A stretch of DNA of 36,395 bases, taken from NCBI GenBank assembly GCA_016282315.1, contig JAEEKG010000096.1:68447-104841 (forward strand), given 5' to 3'. The DNA is from Clostridiales bacterium. Lineage in GTDB: Bacteria > Bacillota > Clostridia > Oscillospirales > CAG-272. Below the pieces are notes generated by a model, which ran no database searches, had not been told where the DNA came from, and worked only from the letters and a program-made list of their open reading frames with translations. The position numbers and the translations under genes were made by a program. The stretch's first letter is position 1, and every line of letters begins with the position of its first letter. Below, piece by piece: positions 30,552-36,395 of this stretch.

Positions 30552-31667
30552 TTATCTTCCTCCAAAGAAACTGAATATTCTGTTTTTCTTTCCGTAGTTG
30601 CTTGATGTGCACATATTCGAGAACTTCATAAGAGCTTCTTTTTGTTCTCTTGTCAGATTCTTAGGTGTTTCAACATTGACAGTTACAATAAAATCTCCTC
30701 TGCCCTTACCGTTGATTACAGGAATACCTCTTCCTCTAACAGTAAACACAGCACCTGTCTGTGTACCTTCCGGAATATTGAGTTCAACATCGCCATCAAG
30801 AGAAGGAACTTTTATCTTTGCACCGAGCGCAGCTTCAGCAATTGAAATCGGAACATTGCTCTTAATATTGAAACCATCACGAACGAACTCTGTATGAGGT
30901 CTTACGTTTACAGAAATGTACAAATCTCCGTTAGGACCACCGTTTGTTCCGGCATTACCCATTCCTCTCAGAGAAATTCTGTTACCATTGTCAATACCGG
31001 CAGGAATCTTCACTTCGATAGTTTCGGTTACATTGATATGACCATTGCCTCTACACTTTTTACAAGGATTCAAAATGGTCTTTCCTGCGCCCCTACAATC
31101 AGGACATACGGAAGTAGATTGCATAATGCCGAATGGAGTTCTTCTCTGAACTCTGATCTGACCTGTGCCGCCACATTTTGAACATGTCTTGATATCACTT
31201 GGTGTAGCAGCACCAGAGCCATTACACTCAGGGCATTTGTCAACCTTGACATATTTAACATCTTTTTTGCATCCGAATGCTGCTTCTTCAAAGGAAATGT
31301 ATACTCTTTCAAGAAGGTCATCGCCCTTAGTTGGAGATGTTCCCTTGCGCTTTGAAGAAGAACCGCCGCCGAATATATCCGAGAAAATATCTGTGAAATC
31401 GAAACCTTCAAATCCACCAAAACCGCCAAATCCTGATGCGCCGTTTCCGTCTACACCTTCAGATCCGAACTGGTCATAACGAGCTCTTTTATCATGATCT
31501 GACAAAACAGCATAGGCAGTGTTGACATCTTTGAATTTCTCTTCCGCAGATTTATCTCCCGGGTTTAAATCCGGGTGATATTTCTTGGCAAGAACTCTGT
31601 ATGCCCTTTTTATTTCATCATCGGTTGCATTCTTAGATACACCCAATATCTCATAATAATCTTTCAT
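30552..31667 (-). CDS. dnaJ: Chaperone DnaJ (Hsp40)
   Basis: A 371-residue type I J-protein. The J domain has [10 protein letters not shown] (HPD) near residue 30-40. A Gly/Phe-rich region follows (about 72-105). Then come the four zinc repeats [24 protein letters not shown] and CKKCRGNG, and the C-terminal substrate domains to 371. It stimulates DnaK ATPase. It follows dnaK after a 49-base gap carrying a stem-loop and is followed directly by prmA. Its start has no strong ribosome binding site in front, which may lower DnaJ output relative to DnaK. Confidence 0.98.
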   Translation of the reverse strand: MKDYYEILGVSKNATDDEIKRAYRVLAKKYHPDLNPGDKSAEEKFKDVNTAYAVLSDHDKRARYDQFGSEGVDGNGASGFGGFGGFEGFDFTDIFSDIFGGGSSSKRKGTSPTKGDDLLERVYISFEEAAFGCKKDVKYVKVDKCPECNGSGAATPSDIKTCSKCGGTGQIRVQRRTPFGIMQSTSVCPDCRGAGKTILNPCKKCRGNGHINVTETIEVKIPAGIDNGNRISLRGMGNAGTNGGPNGDLYISVNVRPHTEFVRDGFNIKSNVPISIAEAALGAKIKVPSLDGDVELNIPEGTQTGAVFTVRGRGIPVINGKGRGDFIVTVNVETPKNLTREQKEALMKFSNMCTSSNYGKKNRIFSFFGGR

Positions 31668-31681
31668 AATAACTCACAACT

Positions 31682-31703
31682 GCGGGAGGTTTTGTCCTCC
31701 CGC
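31682..31703. other. Stem-loop between dnaK and dnaJ
   Basis: GCGGGAGG/CCTCCCGC forms a perfect 8-bp GC-rich stem with a six-base loop. On the minus strand it is followed by AGTTGTGAG, not a T run, so it is a processing or attenuation element rather than a terminator. Confidence 0.6.
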
Positions 31704-31716
31704 ATCATATTAATTT

Positions 31717-33540
31717 TTATTTTTTGTCTTTTTCTGTGTAGTCAGCGTTAAATGTTCCGTCGTCATTCTGTGAACCTGGTTCAGCATTTGGTTGTTCCTG
31801 ACCACCGGCATTCTTGTACAGTTTTTCTGAAAGTGCATAGAATTTCTTCTCGAAATCTTCAGTTGCTCTCTTGATGTTGTCTATATCATTTGTTTCGACA
31901 GCCTTCTTGAGATTTTCGAGCTCATCTCTTACTTCTTTCTTTTCATCTTCGCTGACTTTGTCACCCATTTCGTTGAGTGTCTTATCTGTCTGAAGAATGT
32001 ATGCTTCAGCTTTATTCTTAGCTTCAACAAGCTCTCTGAGTTTCTTGTCTTCTTCAGCATATTTTTCAGCATCTTTAACAGCCTTGTCTATATCTTCCTT
32101 GCTCATGTTGCTTGAAGAAGTAATTGTGATGTGCTGTTCCTTGCCTGTGCCCTTATCCATAGCTGTTACGTTTACGATACCATTTGCATCGATATCAAAT
32201 GTAACTTCGATCTGAGGTGTGCCACGTGGAGCTGCCGGAATTCCGTCAAGAACGAATCTTCCGAGTGTTGTGTTGGCATCAGCTTTTTCACGCTCGCCCT
32301 GGAGTACATGGATTTCAACAGATGTCTGTCCATCAGCTGCTGTTGAGAATACCTGAGATTTCTTAACAGGAATAGTTGTGTTTCTATCAATAATTCTTGT
32401 GCATACACCACCAAGTGTTTCAATACCAAGTGAAAGTGGTGTTACGTCGAGCAACAATACGTCTTTAGCTTCGCCGCCGAGAACGCCGCCCTGAATAGCA
32501 GCACCGATAGCAACGCATTCATCAGGGTTAATTCCCTTGAATGGATCTTTTCCTGAGAACTCTTTAACCTTATCCTGAACTGCAGGAATACGTGTTGAAC
32601 CACCAACGAGAAGAACTTTGTTAATCTGGCTGATTGAAAGTCCTGCATCGCTCAAAGCTTTTCTACATGGTTCCATTGTTGCTTCAACAAGATCAGCTGT
32701 CAATTCATTGAATTTTGCACGGCTGAGTGTTGCATCGAGGTGTTTAGGACCTGTTGCATCAGCTGTAATAAATGGCAGGTTGATATTTGTTGTTGTCATG
32801 CCTGAGAGTTCAATCTTAGCTTTTTCAGCAGCCTCTTTAAGACGCTGATGAGCCATCTTGTCCTGACGCAAATCGATTCCGTTTTCTTTCTGGAATGTAT
32901 CAGCGAGCCAGTTGATTATTCTTTCATCAAAGTCATCGCCTCCGAGTCTTGTGTTACCGTTTGTAGCAAGAACTTCGAATACGCCGTCAGAAATTTCAAG
33001 AATAGAAACATCGAATGTACCGCCGCCGAGGTCGAATATCATAACCTTCTGATCAATACCTTCTTTATCTACGCCATAAGCAAGAGCAGCTGCTGTTGGT
33101 TCGTTTATAATTCTCATTACTTCAAGACCTGCAATTTTACCGGCATCTTTTGTAGCCTGTCTCTGAGCGTCATTGAAGTAAGCAGGAACTGTAATAACAG
33201 CCTGTGTAACTTTTGTTCCCAAATATGCTTCTGCATCTGTTTTCATCTTTGTAAGAATCATAGCAGAAATCTCTTGTGGTGTATATTTCTTTCCATCGAT
33301 ATCTACTGTATAGTTTGAACCCATGTGACGTTTAATACTCATAATCGTCTTATCAGGATTCTGGATAGCCTGTCTCTTTGCAACTTGTCCTACAATTCTT
33401 TCACCTGTCTTTGAGAATGCAACAACAGATGGTGTTGTTCTCTCGCCTTCAGGGTTTGTAATAACGTTTGGTTCACCACCTTCGTAAACTGCTACGCATG
33501 AGTTAGTAGTTCCAAGGTCAATTCCTATAATCTTTGACAT
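31717..33540 (-). CDS. dnaK: Chaperone DnaK (Hsp70)
   Basis: A 607-residue Hsp70. The ATPase domain opens with [20 protein letters not shown] and includes [19 protein letters not shown] and [12 protein letters not shown]; the substrate domain follows [18 protein letters not shown] and carries the lid helices, ending in an acidic, low-complexity tail ([10 protein letters not shown]). It folds client proteins with DnaJ and GrpE. It lies between grpE (39 bases) and dnaJ. Regulation is through the CIRCE element ahead of hrcA. Confidence 0.99.
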   Translation of the reverse strand: MSKIIGIDLGTTNSCVAVYEGGEPNVITNPEGERTTPSVVAFSKTGERIVGQVAKRQAIQNPDKTIMSIKRHMGSNYTVDIDGKKYTPQEISAMILTKMKTDAEAYLGTKVTQAVITVPAYFNDAQRQATKDAGKIAGLEVMRIINEPTAAALAYGVDKEGIDQKVMIFDLGGGTFDVSILEISDGVFEVLATNGNTRLGGDDFDERIINWLADTFQKENGIDLRQDKMAHQRLKEAAEKAKIELSGMTTTNINLPFITADATGPKHLDATLSRAKFNELTADLVEATMEPCRKALSDAGLSISQINKVLLVGGSTRIPAVQDKVKEFSGKDPFKGINPDECVAIGAAIQGGVLGGEAKDVLLLDVTPLSLGIETLGGVCTRIIDRNTTIPVKKSQVFSTAADGQTSVEIHVLQGEREKADANTTLGRFVLDGIPAAPRGTPQIEVTFDIDANGIVNVTAMDKGTGKEQHITITSSSNMSKEDIDKAVKDAEKYAEEDKKLRELVEAKNKAEAYILQTDKTLNEMGDKVSEDEKKEVRDELENLKKAVETNDIDNIKRATEDFEKKFYALSEKLYKNAGGQEQPNAEPGSQNDDGTFNADYTEKDKK

Positions 33541-33579
33541 AATTTATATCCTCCAAATTGTTGTATTATTTTACATTAA

Positions 33580-34158
33580 TCAGTTTGCTACTTTTACCAT
33601 AGCACAGCGGATGATTCTCTCTCCGCGTTTATATCCTTTTAAATACACTTCAGCAATAACATTTTCGCCAAGTGACTCATCTTCAACTTTAGCTATTGCA
33701 TTGTGTATGTTAGGGTCAAATTGTTCACCAACTTCGCCGAAAGCAACTATTCCCAATTTCTCAAGAGTCTGTGAAAACTGGTTAGATACAATCTTTATGC
33801 CTTCAACAACCTTGTCGCTTTCCTGATAACTCAGTGCGCGCTCGAGATTGTCTGCCATCGGAAGGAATTCTGAAAGAGCATCTGCATATGCGTCTGTATA
33901 TCTTTCATCGAGTTCTTTTTGTGTACGCTTTCTGTAGTTGTCATACTCTGCAGCCATTCTCAGATATTTGTCATTTACATCTTCATATTTTGTCTTGACT
34001 TCTCCGAGTTCACGGCTCAATTTCTTGACTTCAGCCTTTAATTTCTTTTCTCTTCCGTGAGGCTGACCGCCGTTTTCCTGAGTCTTTTGTGTCTGTTCAT
34101 TTTCAACAGGCTGCTCTTCTTTTTCAGAATCTACATTCTGTTTTTCTTCTTCAATCAT
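33580..34158 (-). CDS. grpE: Nucleotide exchange factor GrpE
   Basis: A 192-residue GrpE. A charged, Glu/Gln-rich N-terminus is followed by the long coiled-coil KAEVKKLSRELGEVKTKYED, the RMAAEYDNYRKRTQKEL hallmark, and a C-terminal beta domain ending GYKRGERIIRCAMVKVA. It releases ADP from DnaK. AAAGGAAA precedes the ATG. It begins two bases after hrcA. Confidence 0.97.
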   Translation of the reverse strand: MIEEEKQNVDSEKEEQPVENEQTQKTQENGGQPHGREKKLKAEVKKLSRELGEVKTKYEDVNDKYLRMAAEYDNYRKRTQKELDERYTDAYADALSEFLPMADNLERALSYQESDKVVEGIKIVSNQFSQTLEKLGIVAFGEVGEQFDPNIHNAIAKVEDESLGENVIAEVYLKGYKRGERIIRCAMVKVAN

Positions 34159-34160
34159 TT

Positions 34161-35261
34161 CTACTTTTCCTTTCCTTCATTTTCTCCGCCGTCTTCTGAA
34201 GGCGCAGGCAATGCATCTGAAAGCATGCTCGTTATCTTTTCGGACAAATACTCAACGGTCGATACAACTTTCGAGTAATCCATCCTGGCCGGTCCGAATA
34301 CCCCAATTACACCCAAAGTCTGTCCTGAGACTTTTATCGGTCTGTAAATCAGCGCCGAATTGTCAACAAGAGTTCCCTCTTCATTGCCCAGTGTAATGTT
34401 GACACCTTCGTTTTTTGAATCCGACATAAGTTCGATCAATCCCTTTTTATCATCGAGCATGTCCATAACATTCTTAATTTTGCTGACATCAGCAAATTCA
34501 GGATAATCCAGAAGCTTTGTGACTCCCTCGTATTTCAGATCGGATTCTGTATCATTTCCGAGAGTCTCATAAATGGCACGGAACGCAGGGGAAACTATCG
34601 ATGACTCAACACCCATGGCATTCTCTACGTCCATCATTATAGGCAATGTAATTTCTTTTGAAGTCAGGTTGACAAGTTTAGAATTCAACTGTTGTTCAAG
34701 TTTAAACAAGATTCTGTCGTTTAACTCGACATCAGTCTTAATTTGCTTTGTGACAACTTTTCCGTCCTCCATCTTCATAACCAAAAGGAATTCGTGACTG
34801 TCCAAAAGCATGTATGAGAAATTCTTTACTGAATCGGATTTGTTACCCGCCTTCAACGCAACTGATGTATAGTTGGTTAATGAAGCTACCAGTTTTGATG
34901 CACTTGCAAGGATCGAATCAAGCTCGCCTATCTTGCTCTTAAGCATATTGTTGAGTTCAATAATCTCGGTCCCTGTGAGTTTGTAACTTTCCATCAATGA
35001 GTCAACATAGAACCTGTAACCCTGCTGAGTAGGTATTCTTCCTGAAGAAGTATGAGGTTGTTCAAGATATCCCATCTCTTCAAGCTCTGCCATCTCTGCT
35101 CTTATAGTGGCAGATGAATAAGGAATATTAGCAGACGAAACCAAATACTTTGAACCGACAGGCTCGCCGTTGTTTATGTGAGATTCTATTACTGACCGAA
35201 GAATCATCTTTTTTCTGTCAGACAACTTGTGATTGCTGACTTCCGGTGTTAAATCTTTCAC
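34161..35261 (-). CDS. hrcA: Heat-inducible transcriptional repressor HrcA
   Basis: A 366-residue HrcA. The N-terminal winged helix (SDRKKMILRSVIESHINNGEP...SSATIRAEMAELEEMG) binds CIRCE, and the C-terminal GAF-like dimerisation part ends with RPIKVSGQTLGVIGVFGPARMDYSKV. I chose GTG 35261, since GGAGG lies seven bases upstream, over GTG 35282, which would put that ribosome binding site inside the gene. It represses its own operon. Confidence 0.97.
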   Translation of the reverse strand: MKDLTPEVSNHKLSDRKKMILRSVIESHINNGEPVGSKYLVSSANIPYSSATIRAEMAELEEMGYLEQPHTSSGRIPTQQGYRFYVDSLMESYKLTGTEIIELNNMLKSKIGELDSILASASKLVASLTNYTSVALKAGNKSDSVKNFSYMLLDSHEFLLVMKMEDGKVVTKQIKTDVELNDRILFKLEQQLNSKLVNLTSKEITLPIMMDVENAMGVESSIVSPAFRAIYETLGNDTESDLKYEGVTKLLDYPEFADVSKIKNVMDMLDDKKGLIELMSDSKNEGVNITLGNEEGTLVDNSALIYRPIKVSGQTLGVIGVFGPARMDYSKVVSTVEYLSEKITSMLSDALPAPSEDGGENEGKEK

Positions 35262-35275
35262 TATTTCGCCTCCTT

Positions 35276-35302
35276 TTAGCACTCATTTGCTGTTAGTGCC
35301 AA
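35276..35302. promoter_or_regulatory. CIRCE operator
   Basis: TTAGCACTC-N9-TAGTGCCAA at 35276-35302 is the CIRCE inverted repeat, with one arm perfect and the other differing at two of nine positions. It lies between the promoter and the hrcA ribosome binding site, the usual place for HrcA control. Confidence 0.93.
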
Positions 35303-35314
35303 CTTCCGAGTATT

Positions 35315-35343
35315 AATATATATCACCGACTTGCCTTTGTCAA
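35315..35343 (-). promoter_or_regulatory. Sigma-A promoter of the hrcA-prmA operon
   Basis: Minus strand TTGACA (35343-35338), 17-base spacer, TATATT (35320-35315), with CIRCE immediately downstream. Confidence 0.8.
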
Positions 35344-35429
35344 GTCAAAAATACATTTTTTCGATAAATAATTGTTATTTTTTTGTGAACTTATCACTTT
35401 GAAGTTTAAATTGCCAAACAAATTAATCC

Positions 35430-35458
35430 TTGACTCTTTTTTGTGTTAGTGTTATAAT
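35430..35458 (+). promoter_or_regulatory. Sigma-A promoter of the thiT transcript
   Basis: TTGACT (35430-35435), 17-base spacer, TATAAT (35453-35458), directly before the TPP riboswitch. Confidence 0.85.
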
Positions 35459-35471
35459 CCATGAGAAAAAT

Positions 35472-35549
35472 AAACAGGGGTGCTCAAAAGGCTGAGATGG
35501 TTATACCAAACCCTAGACCTGATACGGATAATACCGGCGTAGGAAGTTT
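35472..35549 (+). ncRNA. TPP (THI) riboswitch
   Basis: The THI-box core is intact: GGGGTGCTC, GGCTGAGATGG, ACCCTAGACCTGAT and GGATAATACCGGCGTAGGAA in order, with a closing AAAC/GTTT stem (35472-35475 with 35546-35549). It binds thiamine pyrophosphate and acts here together with the terminator at 35568-35595 and the thiT gene. Confidence 0.95.
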
Positions 35550-35567
35550 GCATATATGTGACTGTAT

Positions 35568-35595
35568 TCCCGTGTATTTTCGCACGGGATTTTTC
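35568..35595 (+). terminator. Riboswitch-controlled terminator
   Basis: TCCCGTG/CACGGGA stem (35568-35574 with 35583-35589), an eight-base loop, then TTTTT (35590-35594). It follows the TPP aptamer by about 20 bases, so TPP-bound RNA would terminate before thiT. Confidence 0.85.
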
Positions 35596-35614
35596 ATTGG
35601 AAGGGATGATAACT

Positions 35615-36395
35615 TTGGAAAAGAAACGCTATTCAATAGCAAGAACATTGGCTGAGTGCGCCGCAATGGTTGCATTGTCTGTAATATTGAGTCTTCTGAG
35701 ACTTGTATCGCTTCCCTATGGAGGCGCCATTACAATGGCAGGAAAACTACCTTTAGTTGTTATAGGGTACAGGCATGGACTAAAATGGGGACTGATATCT
35801 TCTTTTGTTTATGGTGCAATTGAACTGGTATTGGGATTAAATACTCTTTCTTATGTAACTGGAGTGGCTTCCGTAGTAGCTGTTATATTGCTTGACTACA
35901 TATTTGCTTTCGGAGTCATAGGATTGTCTGCATTGACAAGAAAAATACAAAAGCAACACATTTCTCTTATGCTTGGCAGCCTGATTGCGTGCACTGCCAG
36001 ATATATTTGTCACGTTATCTCAGGAGCCACGGTATGGGCAGGTCTTTCAATACCGACTGCTGCCGCTCTTACATATTCATTTATATATAACGCAACATAT
36101 ATGTTGCCTGAAACAATAATTCTGCTCATAGTCTCATATTTCTTGGGTTTATCCATAGATTTATCTACAGACAGACCAAGACCTATAACCAAGAGTACAT
36201 CAAATACACCAAAAATTGTTTTTGTTTTCAAAACAATTGCTTTGTCCTTGACAACAATAGCTCTTGTTATTGATACTGCTGCCGTTTTTGCAAACCTCCA
36301 GAATCCCGAATCAGGGGAATTTGATATAACGGGAATAGCAAATGTTAATTTATTGCTCGTTCTGATTCCGACAGCAATAGCTATTTGCTCTATAA
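35615..36395 (+). CDS. thiT: Thiamine ECF transporter S component ThiT, C-terminally extended (truncated by window end)
   Basis: At least 260 residues, open at the right edge. The core has LPYGGAITMAGKLPLVVIGYRHGLKWGL, ARYICHVISGATVWAG and YSFIYNATYMLPE. His133, Tyr154 and Asn159 keep the spacing of the thiamine-binding residues of ThiT. ThiT captures thiamine for an ECF energising module. Most ThiT proteins end near residue 190; this one continues with a charged linker (183-199) and at least two more hydrophobic spans. I chose TTG 35615, nine bases after GGAAGGG; ATG 35606 in the same frame abuts the ribosome binding site. A TPP riboswitch and terminator control it. Confidence 0.9.
   Translation, partial: MEKKRYSIARTLAECAAMVALSVILSLLRLVSLPYGGAITMAGKLPLVVIGYRHGLKWGLISSFVYGAIELVLGLNTLSYVTGVASVVAVILLDYIFAFGVIGLSALTRKIQKQHISLMLGSLIACTARYICHVISGATVWAGLSIPTAAALTYSFIYNATYMLPETIILLIVSYFLGLSIDLSTDRPRPITKSTSNTPKIVFVFKTIALSLTTIALVIDTAAVFANLQNPESGEFDITGIANVNLLLVLIPTAIAICSI

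Noticed and set aside
35461..35655. Short ORFs covering the region before thiT
   Set aside because: The region is a TPP riboswitch and its terminator; the frames conflict with conserved RNA motifs.
1..36395. Defence, toxin-antitoxin, prophage or integrative element
   Set aside because: No integrase, transposase, nuclease, attachment repeats or atypical composition was seen; the MazG-like protein is a housekeeping-type pyrophosphohydrolase with no toxin partner.

Overview
The window reads as chromosomal DNA of a low-GC Bacillota, most likely a gut-type member of the Clostridia (Oscillospiraceae/Ruminococcaceae-like). The grounds are an AT-rich background, GGAGG-type ribosome binding sites, consensus sigma-A promoters, the hrcA-grpE-dnaK-dnaJ-prmA order with a CIRCE element, a TPP riboswitch in front of a ThiT-type thiamine transporter, a C69 dipeptidase, a bacterial serpin and several cytoplasmic sugar-active proteins. 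I see no phage, insertion sequence, CRISPR array or recognisable defence island. Most genes are chromosomal housekeeping and metabolism.

Layout. 1-1,000: end of a sugar-related operon on the minus strand (TIM-barrel isomerase, then a truncated dehydrogenase). 1,128-1,203: tRNA-Pro with promoter and terminator. 1,290-2,830: a plus-strand pair of membrane proteins. 2,836-4,290: a ZIP metal transporter behind a palindromic operator candidate, and a hexapeptide acetyltransferase. 4,326-4,771: a four-tRNA operon (Gly, Arg, Val, His) with clear promoter and terminator. 4,834-6,109: two overlapping membrane-anchored proteins of unknown function. 6,287-9,775: two G3E/CobW-type P-loop proteins, one with a long His/Asp domain and one fused to a YcgQ-like (DUF1980) C-terminus, followed by a lipoprotein serpin. 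9,854-19,475: thirteen tightly packed minus-strand genes joining a flavodoxin-like protein, acetyltransferase, phosphatase, nucleotide-pool enzymes (MazG-like, dCMP deaminase, thyA, folA), a phosphomannomutase-like HAD protein, a heparinase II/III-like protein and a beta-helix protein. 19,566-20,660: a cytoplasmic BNR/sialidase-like protein. 20,701-23,391: metK and a C69 dipeptidase. 23,535-28,611: CdaR-like regulator, S41 protease, greA and lysS. 28,720-29,624: a membrane protein behind a consensus promoter with a perfect palindrome. 29,621-35,343: prmA, dnaJ, dnaK, grpE and hrcA with CIRCE. 35,430-36,395: promoter, TPP riboswitch, terminator and ThiT (runs off the end).

How the parts fit. 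dCMP deaminase makes dUMP, ThyA converts dUMP to dTMP, and FolA regenerates the folate cofactor; the MazG-like enzyme and HAD phosphatase are plausible nucleotide-sanitation partners. The ZIP transporter, the His-rich G3E protein and the G3E-DUF1980 fusion suggest a zinc (or related metal) handling theme. The heat-shock genes form the classical HrcA regulon. The parts that look least described are the G3E-DUF1980 fusion pair, the thymidylate/lyase operon, the lysS tRNA-binding-domain fusion with a cysteine cluster, the C-terminally extended ThiT, and two operator-like palindromes.
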